Assembly: GCA_902604695.1 (NCBI GenBank)
Contig: CACKZT010000007.1
Coordinates: forward strand, 1-43,898
Source: an uncultured Pelagibacteraceae bacterium
GTDB taxonomy: Bacteria; Pseudomonadota; Alphaproteobacteria; Pelagibacterales; Pelagibacteraceae
DNA length: 43,898 nucleotides
Direction: 5' to 3'
The position numbers and the translations under genes were made by a program. Position 1 is the first letter of the stretch; each line of letters starts with the position of its first letter. Positions 27,283 through 34,799 of this stretch are shown piece after piece. Below the pieces are notes generated by a model. It ran no database searches and had not been told where the DNA came from. It saw only the letters and a program-made list of their open reading frames with translations.

Positions 27283-28553
27283 AGCTTTAATTTACTTATT
27301 TTTTCGTCAACATCTTTTTCTTTAATAGAAAAATTATTATCTATCCAATCTTTTTCCAATTCTTTAAGTATCTGACCAACTTTTATTCCTTCTGATAATC
27401 CTTTATTAATAAGGTAATTTCCATCGTAGGGAAACTTTGGGAGTTTAACTTGTTCAATTAATTTAAAATTTTTCAAAAATTCTTTTTCATAATTCATTTT
27501 TTTATTAATAAAAAATATTAATAAATTTAAATCTCTTAAGCTGTCTTTACCAAAAAGATAAATATTAGTTTTTAATTTGCTTTTAAAAAAATTTTTATCT
27601 TCCTTAAAGCAATTATATAATTCTGATATTTTGAATAACTTTTCTTTCAGAATATTCGATACATTATATTTGTGACAAAAATATTCTACATTATTTGAGT
27701 TCTCTATCAATAAAACTGCAAGAATTTGTGTTTTATTTAATTTAAGATTATTTTTTATTAAATCAAATTTTTCTAATCTTGAAATATATTTAAATTCAGG
27801 AAATATAATTGAAAAGATATTTTTTATCTCTTTATTTTTATTTATATTTAAAAAATTCTTTAAGGTTAATATTTTAAAAAGTTCACTTAAAATTCGTTCT
27901 TTAGAAAGCTTTTTAATCCCATTTAAATTTAATTTTATTGCCTCTAACGTAGAATTTTCAAATGTTTTGTGATTATATTGTAAAGCAAATCTTATAAATC
28001 TTATAATTCTTAAGTAGTCCTCTTCAATTCTCTTATTCGGATCACCAATAAATTTTATTATTCCTCTTTTTAAATCATTAAGGCCTAATTGTGGATCAAA
28101 TATATTTCCTTTTTGATCTAAATAAATTGCGTTTAAAGTAAAATCCCTTCTTTCAGAGTCAAGCTGCCAATTATCTGTAAAAGATATTTCTGCATGTCTC
28201 CCATCAGTCTTTATATCCTTTCTCAATGACGTTATTTCAAATTTTTTTTCATTTAAGATTAAAGTTAAAGAACCATGCGTTATGCCAGTTTCAATAACTT
28301 TTATTTGAGTATTAATAAACTTTTTTTTTACTTCATCAGGACTAAGGGTTGTGGCTAAATCTATATCATCTATTACTTCATTTTGAATGTGCTTTCTTAC
28401 ACAACCTCCAACAAACATCACAACATTTTTATCTTCAGCTTTATTTTTTTCTAAAATATCGAAGATTATCTTAATTTCTTTCGATTTATAAAAGGGAAAA
28501 AATTTGTTCTTAATTTTTTTGATTAAACTATTTTTTGAATTAATTATATTCAT
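27279..28553 (-). CDS. CCA-adding enzyme / poly(A) polymerase family
   Basis: Class II nucleotidyltransferase of 424 residues, presumably tRNA CCA-adding; poly(A) polymerase activity is the main alternative. The N-terminal domain shows VMFVGGCVRKHIQN, the metal-binding DDIDLAT, the GITHGSLTLIL segment, TSLRKDIKTDGRHA, RRDFTLNAIYLD and the RIEEDYLRIIRFIRFALQYN signature. The C-terminal half is helical, Asn/Lys/Phe-rich and little conserved. I place the start at ATG 28553, because the in-frame extension to 28607 runs through tRNA-Gln. Only five bases separate the tRNA 3' CCA and this start. Confidence 0.9.
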   Translation of the reverse strand: MNIINSKNSLIKKIKNKFFPFYKSKEIKIIFDILEKNKAEDKNVVMFVGGCVRKHIQNEVIDDIDLATTLSPDEVKKKFINTQIKVIETGITHGSLTLILNEKKFEITSLRKDIKTDGRHAEISFTDNWQLDSERRDFTLNAIYLDQKGNIFDPQLGLNDLKRGIIKFIGDPNKRIEEDYLRIIRFIRFALQYNHKTFENSTLEAIKLNLNGIKKLSKERILSELFKILTLKNFLNINKNKEIKNIFSIIFPEFKYISRLEKFDLIKNNLKLNKTQILAVLLIENSNNVEYFCHKYNVSNILKEKLFKISELYNCFKEDKNFFKSKLKTNIYLFGKDSLRDLNLLIFFINKKMNYEKEFLKNFKLIEQVKLPKFPYDGNYLINKGLSEGIKVGQILKELEKDWIDNNFSIKEKDVDEKISKLKL

Positions 28554-28558
28554 TTGTC

Positions 28559-28632
28559 TGGCTGGGGCACTAGGATTCGAACCTAGGATGGTGGTATCAA
28601 AAACCACTGCCTTACCGCTTGGCTATGCCCCA
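28559..28632 (-). tRNA. tRNA-Gln (TTG anticodon)
   Basis: A complete cloverleaf on the minus strand. The acceptor arms TGGGGCA and TGCCCCA pair in all seven positions, the D arm is GCC/GGC, the anticodon stem is GTGGT/ACCAC with loop TTTTGAT (anticodon TTG), and the T arm is CTAGG/CCTAG with loop TTCGAAT. Discriminator base is G, and CCA is encoded (28561 to 28559). The gene lies 35 bases after the ispE stop and five bases before the CCA-adding enzyme start, inside an otherwise protein-coding operon. Confidence 0.97.
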
Positions 28633-28667
28633 ATATTATGATTTTGATATATCATAAAATTCTTAAA

Positions 28668-29507
28668 TTAAATAGTTCTTGTAACCACACACCAATACTT
28701 TGGGTACTTTTTCTTAAACAATCTTAAAGCGTTTTTTGCTGAGATGGCTGTGTTAAAGACTCCAAAACAAGCTGATCCTGATCCTGTCATTCTTGCAAAA
28801 TGGCAATTTTCTTGAACTTGAATAAAATTAATTATTTTTCTTATAATGGGAAATTTCTTTATTGCAACTTCTTGTAAATCATTTCTTTCATATTTTAAAA
28901 GATTTAATAATTTGTTTTTATTAATTATATTAATGTACTTAGATCTACTTCTAGTGCTAAACTGATTTACGCGTAAATATATTTCTCTTGTTGGGCATTT
29001 TAAGTTTGGAAAAACTAATACAAGATACAATCTAAAATTTTTAGTATATTTTACAATTTTTGTAAGTGATTTTTGATATACTTGTTTAAACCTAAATAAC
29101 TCTAAATCTGACCCAACTTTTTTTGCCAAATTTCGTAAAACAGTTCTCGATAATTTTTTTTTTATTAAATGATCTGCTACAAAATAGGCGTTACTAGATC
29201 CTCCTCCGAGACCTGCAAAAACTGGTATTTTTTTATTTATTACAATTTTAAATTTTTTTTCAATATCAATTAAATTATTTTCTCTTAGATGTTTTAAAGT
29301 TTCTTTTATAGTATTTTTTTTACTTTTTATAAAATTTTTATATTTACCCTTAAATACAATTTGATCATCTCTATTTCTTATTTTTGAAATCAATATTTCA
29401 TCATAGATATTTATTAAAAAACTATTAGTCTCTATATTGTGTAGTCCATTTTTTTTCTTACTAAGAACTCGAAGAGATAGATTGATTTTACTAAAAGATT
29501 TGATCAT
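28668..29507 (-). CDS. ispE: 4-diphosphocytidyl-2-C-methyl-D-erythritol kinase
   Basis: GHMP kinase of the MEP isoprenoid pathway, which feeds quinones and, here, the carotenoid genes at the window's end. The 279-residue protein has the start SFSKINLSLRVLSKKKNGLH, the ATP-binding loop PVFAGLGGGSSNAYFV (about residues 94-109) and the C-terminal MTGSGSACFGVF. It lies three bases downstream of the TPR gene and 35 bases before tRNA-Gln. Confidence 0.93.
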   Translation of the reverse strand: MIKSFSKINLSLRVLSKKKNGLHNIETNSFLINIYDEILISKIRNRDDQIVFKGKYKNFIKSKKNTIKETLKHLRENNLIDIEKKFKIVINKKIPVFAGLGGGSSNAYFVADHLIKKKLSRTVLRNLAKKVGSDLELFRFKQVYQKSLTKIVKYTKNFRLYLVLVFPNLKCPTREIYLRVNQFSTRSRSKYINIINKNKLLNLLKYERNDLQEVAIKKFPIIRKIINFIQVQENCHFARMTGSGSACFGVFNTAISAKNALRLFKKKYPKYWCVVTRTI

Positions 29508-29510
29508 ATT

Positions 29511-31229
29511 CTAAGAATCAAATTTTAATCCATTAGTTAACTTTTTTTTAATCAATTCTTTTAATTCTGGTTCAGTTTTTTCTAAATTTAAAACATATTT
29601 CCAATAATATCTTGCTTGTAAGCTTTGGTTGTTCATCCAAAGAGAATCTCCATAATGATCGTTAATTACTGGATCAGATGGCATTCTTGAGACAGCTAAC
29701 TGTAAATAATCTTTAGCTTCTTTATAACGTTTTAATTTAAAAAAAGCCCAACCCAATGAATCAATTATATATCCATCATTTTCTTTTAATTGATTTGCCT
29801 TTTTTAACATTTCAAGCGATTTATCTAAATTAATTCCTTTTTCTATCCATGTATATGCGAGATAATTTATTACATAAGCTTGGTCGGGAGATGATTCTAA
29901 TGAACTTAATAAATCTTTTTCAGCTTTTTCCCACTCACCTAATCTCTCAAAAGCTTCGCCTCTTCCTTGGGTGACTTCAGGATAAAGTTTATCTTTTTTA
30001 CTTATCAAATCTAAAATCGTTGAATAATAACTTATAGCTTCTTTATATTTCTTTTTGTTTTTTAAAAAATTAGCATAGTCTAAAGTCTGGTAGACATTAG
30101 GGTTACGCATTTCTTTAAATTCATTTTGAAGAAATTTTAATGAATTTGATTTTTTATTTTGAATATCTTGAATAGAAGCTATTATTTTTGAAGCATACCA
30201 TCCGTATGCATATTCTTTGCTTTTAACATATTGATAGATTTTTTTAGCTTTTTTGTAATTTTTTGTTTCAAAAAAATTTTCTGCTTTAAGAGCATCATAG
30301 GAAATAAAATTTGGATTTAAGTATGTGGCTAAGTTTAGATATAAATTTGAATTAGAGTATGATTGTTGAGATGATAGAATATTTGAAATAATATAAAAAA
30401 TTTCTGCAACGACATTCGAGAGATTCTCACAATTAAATTGGTTGCTCAATTTAGTTTTGTTTTTTGATTTTAATTCCTCATGCATTTGATTTAATATGAC
30501 TTTTTCTGGATGTAATTTTAATGCAGAATTAATAATTTTTTTAGCTTTTAAAATATCATTTTTTATAAAATAGTAATTTGAATGGAAAAAATAATACCTA
30601 GAATAATCTTCATTGTCGTTAATTATCGTATTTTTGAAAATATTTTCAGTATTCGGAGAGTCAAAATAACAATGAATAAATACATTTTGAATCTTTTCTA
30701 ATTGATTGCCCGACTTAAGATTGAATTTTTTAGAGGTATTTCTTGTTATCTTTATTGCGTCCTGAATACTAATTTCTGGAAATAAAAGCCAATTATTTAA
30801 ATATTCAGAAAAAACACCTGCATTAAGTTTATTGTATTTTTTAAAATATTTTTTAGCTAATTCGAATTTATTATTTTTTAGATAATAAACTCCTATTATT
30901 AAATTAGTTTCATAAGCATCGATTTTTTGCTTTTCTAATTTCTTAGCATAACTAAACGCCTCGTCAAACCTGTCCAGACTAATTAGCGACTCCTGATAGG
31001 CAGTAGAAAACCGAAAATGTTTTTTTTCAAGTCCTTTTAAGGTTTTTAAGTATTTATATGAATTCTCATATTTTTTTTCGTTAAGCGATAAAATACCAGA
31101 AAAATAATTAGAAAAACTGTTAGCATCGTAATTTTTTTCAAAGTTTTTAGCATAAATTGAATTAAATATACTGATGAAAAATATAATTTGTATTATAAAT
31201 GAAAAATGACTTTTTTTTATTTTTTTCAT
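29511..31229 (-). CDS. Exported tetratricopeptide-repeat protein
   Basis: A 572-residue protein with an N-terminal signal sequence (FIIQIIFFISIFNSIYA, cleavage after about residue 27) and TPR-like helical repeats along its whole length. The clearest are near the C-terminus (RGEAFERLGEWEKAEKDLLSSLESSPDQAYVINYLAYTWIEKG and DGYIIDSLGWAFFKLKRYKEAKDYLQLAVSRMPSDP). It is probably periplasmic or outer-membrane associated and a scaffold for protein contacts. Similar TPR genes sit next to ispE in other alphaproteobacteria. The specific role is unknown. It is divergent from the UDG gene with a 13-base gap. Confidence 0.8.
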   Translation of the reverse strand: MKKIKKSHFSFIIQIIFFISIFNSIYAKNFEKNYDANSFSNYFSGILSLNEKKYENSYKYLKTLKGLEKKHFRFSTAYQESLISLDRFDEAFSYAKKLEKQKIDAYETNLIIGVYYLKNNKFELAKKYFKKYNKLNAGVFSEYLNNWLLFPEISIQDAIKITRNTSKKFNLKSGNQLEKIQNVFIHCYFDSPNTENIFKNTIINDNEDYSRYYFFHSNYYFIKNDILKAKKIINSALKLHPEKVILNQMHEELKSKNKTKLSNQFNCENLSNVVAEIFYIISNILSSQQSYSNSNLYLNLATYLNPNFISYDALKAENFFETKNYKKAKKIYQYVKSKEYAYGWYASKIIASIQDIQNKKSNSLKFLQNEFKEMRNPNVYQTLDYANFLKNKKKYKEAISYYSTILDLISKKDKLYPEVTQGRGEAFERLGEWEKAEKDLLSSLESSPDQAYVINYLAYTWIEKGINLDKSLEMLKKANQLKENDGYIIDSLGWAFFKLKRYKEAKDYLQLAVSRMPSDPVINDHYGDSLWMNNQSLQARYYWKYVLNLEKTEPELKELIKKKLTNGLKFDS

Positions 31230-31234
31230 AAAAT
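31206..31234 (+). promoter_or_regulatory. Candidate promoter of the UDG-rnhB pair
   Basis: ATGACT (31206-31211) and TAAAAT (31229-31234) are 17 bases apart. Transcription would start near 31241, almost at the ATG at 31243, giving a nearly leaderless message. The promoter lies inside the first codons of the divergent TPR gene. Confidence 0.3.
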
Positions 31235-31242
31235 AGCTTACG

Positions 31243-31956
31243 ATGACTAAAAAAATTAATTACAAATTAACTAAACTTATTAAATATTATAGTTTAATTA
31301 ATTATAATCTAGTATACGACAATCTGGCAATAAACAGGTACAAAAATAGTACCTTTTATAAACAGGGAAGTAAGGAAGAAGAGCTTAAAAAGCTTAAAAA
31401 TTTAATTAAAAATATTAAAAATTGCGATCTTAAAAAAAATGCAAAAAATTTGGTTTTTGCAGATGGTGACTCAAATTCAAAAATAATGATTATCGGGGAA
31501 GGACCAGGTGCAAATGAAGACAAAGAAGGTTATCCATTTGTGGGTAGAGCTGGTCAGTTACTTGATAAAATGCTGCTAGCTATAAATTTAGACAGAAAGA
31601 ATGTGTATATTACAAATGTAGTAAACTATAGACCTCCTGAAAATAGAAAACCAAGTGAAGAGGAGATTAAACGTTATCTTCCCTACTTAGTAAAACATAT
31701 AGAAATAATTTCTCCTAAAATATTAATTCTTTTAGGAAGTACAGCGCTTAATACAATTATTGGAGACAAAGAAGTAATATCAAAAGCCAGGGGTAAATGG
31801 ACTCAAAAAAAAATTGGTAAATGCTTAACGTCTATTATTGCTTCTTTTCATCCTGCTTTTTTGATGAGACAACCTGATCAAAAAAAAATGGCTTGGATTG
31901 ACTTAAAAATGATTAAGAAAAAAATATCAGAACTTAAAATTAAAATTGAAAACTAA
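31243..31956 (+). CDS. Uracil-DNA glycosylase, family 4-like
   Basis: A 237-residue protein of the family 4/5-type UDG fold. Motifs are GEGPGANEDKEGYPFVGRAGQLLDKML (motif 1 and pocket) and SFHPAFLMRQPDQKK (motif 2 with His). It should remove uracil from DNA. Family 4 enzymes normally hold a 4Fe-4S cluster through four cysteines; here only one (in KNCDLKKN) is kept. The positions in VVNYRPPENR and IKRYLPYL carry Tyr where Cys is usual, so the cluster is probably absent. There is a poorly conserved 60-residue N-terminal extension. It overlaps rnhB by 11 bases. Confidence 0.87.
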   Translation: MTKKINYKLTKLIKYYSLINYNLVYDNLAINRYKNSTFYKQGSKEEELKKLKNLIKNIKNCDLKKNAKNLVFADGDSNSKIMIIGEGPGANEDKEGYPFVGRAGQLLDKMLLAINLDRKNVYITNVVNYRPPENRKPSEEEIKRYLPYLVKHIEIISPKILILLGSTALNTIIGDKEVISKARGKWTQKKIGKCLTSIIASFHPAFLMRQPDQKKMAWIDLKMIKKKISELKIKIEN

Positions 31957-32518
31957 TTTACTTATAGCTGGTGTTGATGAGGTTGGAAGAGGTTGTCTTG
32001 CTGGACCAGTAGTTTCAGCGGCAGTTATTTTAAAAGAAAATGTTAATCTTAAATTATTAAAAGACTCTAAAAAAATTAGTTACAATAAACGTATTGAAAT
32101 AGCAAAACATATCAAATTAAATTCATTTTATGCTATTGGCGAAGCTTCGGTTGAGGAAATATTAAATTTAAATATTTTACAGGCAGCTTTGCTTTCGATG
32201 AAAAGAGCAATTGATAAGCTGCCTGTAAAACCAGAATTAGTCTTAATAGATGGAAATTTTGCTCCTAAAGGTTTAAATAATTTCAAAACAATAATCAACG
32301 GAGACGAAAAAATTAAATCAATCAGCGCTGCATCTATAATTGCAAAAGTTTATAGAGATCAGTTTATGATTAAATTGTCAGAAAAATTTAATAATTATGC
32401 TTGGGAAAAAAATTTTGGTTATGGGACTAAAGATCATTTAAACGGCCTAAAAAAATTTGGTATAACTTCTCATCATAGGAAAGGTTTTAAACCCATACAC
32501 AAGATGTTGTCTACTTAG
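31946..32518 (+). CDS. rnhB: Ribonuclease HII
   Basis: Removes ribonucleotides and RNA primers from DNA. The 190-residue protein has the metal-site motifs GVDEVGRGCLAGPVV (Asp and Glu), DSKKIS, LVLIDGN (Asp) and SISAASIIAKVYRD (Asp), and a C-terminal HHRKGFKPI. The only reasonable start is TTG at 31946, inside the end of the UDG gene, which gives the normal short N-terminus. The order rnhB-ccrM-mutY is shared with Caulobacter. Confidence 0.96.
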   Translation: MKTNLLIAGVDEVGRGCLAGPVVSAAVILKENVNLKLLKDSKKISYNKRIEIAKHIKLNSFYAIGEASVEEILNLNILQAALLSMKRAIDKLPVKPELVLIDGNFAPKGLNNFKTIINGDEKIKSISAASIIAKVYRDQFMIKLSEKFNNYAWEKNFGYGTKDHLNGLKKFGITSHHRKGFKPIHKMLST

Positions 32519-32560
32519 TAAAAGCAAACACAAAAAAACTCTTTTTTTAATCAAAACTGT

Positions 32561-32595
32561 TTGACCATAGATTCAATTTCGGGTTGAATCTATTA
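32561..32595 (+). promoter_or_regulatory. ccrM promoter with twin GANTC inverted repeat
   Basis: In the 77-base gap before ccrM, TTGACC (32561-32566) and TTGAAT (32584-32589) are separated by 17 bases; a start seven bases on falls on the ATG at 32596, so the message would be leaderless. A perfect 10-bp inverted repeat (32567-32576 and 32584-32593, 7-base loop) covers the spacer and -10, and each arm contains a GANTC site (32570-32574 and 32586-32590). GANTC is the CcrM target. A7-CTC-T7 at 32532-32548 lies just upstream and may be a weak end for rnhB. Confidence 0.5.
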
Positions 32596-33669
32596 ATGTC
32601 GAAAATTTTTAATAAAGTTGTGAATGGTGATTGCTTGGAAGAGTTAAGAAAAATTCCAAGTAAATCTTTTGATTTAGTTTTTGCAGATCCTCCTTACAAT
32701 ATGCAGATTGGCGACTCCTTAACTAGACCAGATGCTAGCAAGGTAAACGGGGTAAATGACAAATGGGATCAATTTAATAGTTTCAAACATTACGATGATT
32801 TTTGTAAAATTTGGTTAGCAGAATGTAAAAGAATTTTAAAAGATAATGGATCTATTTGGGTAATTGGATCGTACCACAATATTTTTCGTCTTGGATTTCA
32901 TCTACAAAATTTAGATTATTGGTTATTAAATGATGTAATTTGGAGAAAGAATAATCCAATGCCTAATTTTAGAGGTACAAGATTTACAAATGCCCATGAA
33001 ACTCTTATTTGGGCTTCAAAGAATAAAAAATCAAAATATACGTTCAATTATCAATCTATAAAATGCTTAAACGATGACTTACAAATGAGATCCGACTGGA
33101 TACTACCTATATGTAATGGAAAAGAAAGGTTGAAGAAAAAAGGAAAAAAAATTCACTCTACTCAAAAACCTGAGTCACTTCTTCATAGAATAATTTTAGC
33201 TACTACTAATAAAGGGGACTCAGTTTTTGATCCTTTTTTAGGCACTGGAACAACTGCTGTTGTGGCAAAAAAATTAGGAAGAAATTACTATGGAATTGAG
33301 AAAGATAAAAAGTACTACAATGCTGCCGTTTATAGAATAAATAAAACTGAAATTATAAAAGATGATTATTTAGATACGATTGAGAATAATAAATCCAAAC
33401 CTAGGGTCCCTTTTGGCTCACTCGTAGAACTAGGTATTATAAAACCTGGTACTACTTTATTTGATTTAAAAAAGAAAATTAGCGCTAAGATCATGGCGGA
33501 TGGTAGTATTAAGCATAAAGAGTCTGAGGGTTCTATTCATAAGGTGGCAGCGAAAATAATGGGCACTGAAAGCTACAATGGTTGGACTTTTTGGCATTGC
33601 AATATAAATGGTGCCTCGGTAGTTATAGACACACTTAGGCAAAAATTTATTTCTGATAAACAAATTTAA
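32596..33669 (+). CDS. ccrM: Adenine DNA methyltransferase CcrM (GANTC)
   Basis: Cell-cycle DNA methyltransferase that methylates adenine in GANTC in alphaproteobacteria. The 357-residue protein is about the length of Caulobacter CcrM. It has the beta-class order: target-side motif FADPPYNMQIGDSLTR (DPPY, about residues 31-34), then the SAM-binding FDPFLGTGTTAVVAKKLGRNYYGIEKD. The CcrM-specific C-terminal domain follows (RVPFGSLVELGIIKPGTTLF and GTESYNGWTFWHCNINGASVVIDTLR). I choose ATG 32596; a TTG at 32584 would lie inside the inverted repeat. It is convergent with the FAD monooxygenase gene, sharing TTAA at the stops. Confidence 0.97.
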   Translation: MSKIFNKVVNGDCLEELRKIPSKSFDLVFADPPYNMQIGDSLTRPDASKVNGVNDKWDQFNSFKHYDDFCKIWLAECKRILKDNGSIWVIGSYHNIFRLGFHLQNLDYWLLNDVIWRKNNPMPNFRGTRFTNAHETLIWASKNKKSKYTFNYQSIKCLNDDLQMRSDWILPICNGKERLKKKGKKIHSTQKPESLLHRIILATTNKGDSVFDPFLGTGTTAVVAKKLGRNYYGIEKDKKYYNAAVYRINKTEIIKDDYLDTIENNKSKPRVPFGSLVELGIIKPGTTLFDLKKKISAKIMADGSIKHKESEGSIHKVAAKIMGTESYNGWTFWHCNINGASVVIDTLRQKFISDKQI

Positions 33670-34799
33670 TTCTCATAAATCCGTCCTAAATAAGAATTAA
33701 TAAAAAATTTTTTTTTAATTAAAAAACTTAAAAAAACATTTCTTATTTTTTGCATAAATAAACTTGAAAAATGAAATACAAAAAAATTTAAATTAGATCT
33801 TCTTCTAACTAACTTTGCTTTTTTCGATCTCTCCTCAAAATAAATATTAGTTTTTTCTAATTTATCCTCATTTAATAAATTAAATATTTCATATGCACTC
33901 TCTATAGATTGGCCGGCTCCTTGGGCTAGTGTTGGCAGTAACCCATTAAAAGCATCTCCAATATAAAAAATTTTTTTATTTGTAGAAGGATGAATATTTG
34001 GAGTTGAGTATAATGGCCAAGATTTAATTTCGCTATTAAATATTTTTCTTAAGTTCGGATTTTGTTTGAGTACAGTTTTTTCAATCAAAGTTTTTATTTC
34101 ATCTGGATTATATTTTTTATTTCTAATTATACAAACCAAGTTTAACTCTTTTTTTTTATTTATTGGATAAATGACTATGTGCATGTTATTTCCCATCATT
34201 AAACTTATGTTTTGATTATCAATATCTAGATCAGCTTTAGATTTCAAAATCAATCTTAACGCTAGGGCTTTATTAAATATTGGAGTATTTTTTTTCTTTT
34301 CAAAAAAAGATCTTGTTTCAGAAAAAATTCCATCTGCTCCAATAACATAATCTACTAAGTCATTGGTGTTATCTTCGAACTTAATAAGAATTTTTCCTTT
34401 TAATTCAGAAACTTGTTTAATTTTTTTTCCAAACCTAATATTTTGAGTATAAATATCTTTCTTTAAAAATTCAATTAGTGTCGATCTAAGTAAAGTTGTG
34501 TATTTGATATTATTTTTATTAAATATTGAAAGATCTAAATCGCAAATTTTGTTATTTCTTATATCAAAGAAATCCACTGACTTTGGATTAAAAATATTTT
34601 CACTTTCAATTTTATTAAAATTTATTTCATTCAAAATTTTAATACTATTTGTTGCTAATTGAATTCCATAACCTTCATCCAGAGATAAACTTTCTTGTTT
34701 TTCATATACCATAAAATCATAATCTGAATTTTTTTTTAGAAAATTTGCGAGAGTAAGTCCTGCTATACCTGCTCCAATAATTGCTAATTTTTTTTTCAT
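33666..34799 (-). CDS. FAD-dependent monooxygenase (group A)
   Basis: A 377-residue flavoprotein of the UbiH/PHBH-type class. The N-terminal dinucleotide motif is GAGIAGLTLANFL (8-20), the DG motif is GADGIFSETR (about 154-163), and the GD motif is YIGDAFNGLLPTLAQGAGQSIESA near residue 285. The C-terminal 50 residues are basic and hydrophobic (FVFHFSSLFMQKIRNVFLSFLIKKKFF), perhaps for membrane contact. The substrate is not clear; ubiquinone-ring hydroxylation or an aromatic substrate are possibilities, without proof. It begins one base from the mutY stop. Confidence 0.8.
   Translation of the reverse strand: MKKKLAIIGAGIAGLTLANFLKKNSDYDFMVYEKQESLSLDEGYGIQLATNSIKILNEINFNKIESENIFNPKSVDFFDIRNNKICDLDLSIFNKNNIKYTTLLRSTLIEFLKKDIYTQNIRFGKKIKQVSELKGKILIKFEDNTNDLVDYVIGADGIFSETRSFFEKKKNTPIFNKALALRLILKSKADLDIDNQNISLMMGNNMHIVIYPINKKKELNLVCIIRNKKYNPDEIKTLIEKTVLKQNPNLRKIFNSEIKSWPLYSTPNIHPSTNKKIFYIGDAFNGLLPTLAQGAGQSIESAYEIFNLLNEDKLEKTNIYFEERSKKAKLVRRRSNLNFFVFHFSSLFMQKIRNVFLSFLIKKKFFINSYLGRIYEN

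Noticed and set aside
28554-28607. An in-frame N-terminal extension of the CCA-adding enzyme.
   Set aside because: The extension is the tRNA-Gln sequence read in frame; the ATG at 28553 gives the natural start.
32532-32548. A7-CTC-T7 after rnhB as an intrinsic terminator.
   Set aside because: The stem would be only A-U pairs with a 3-base loop, too weak to call with confidence; noted only as a possible weak end.
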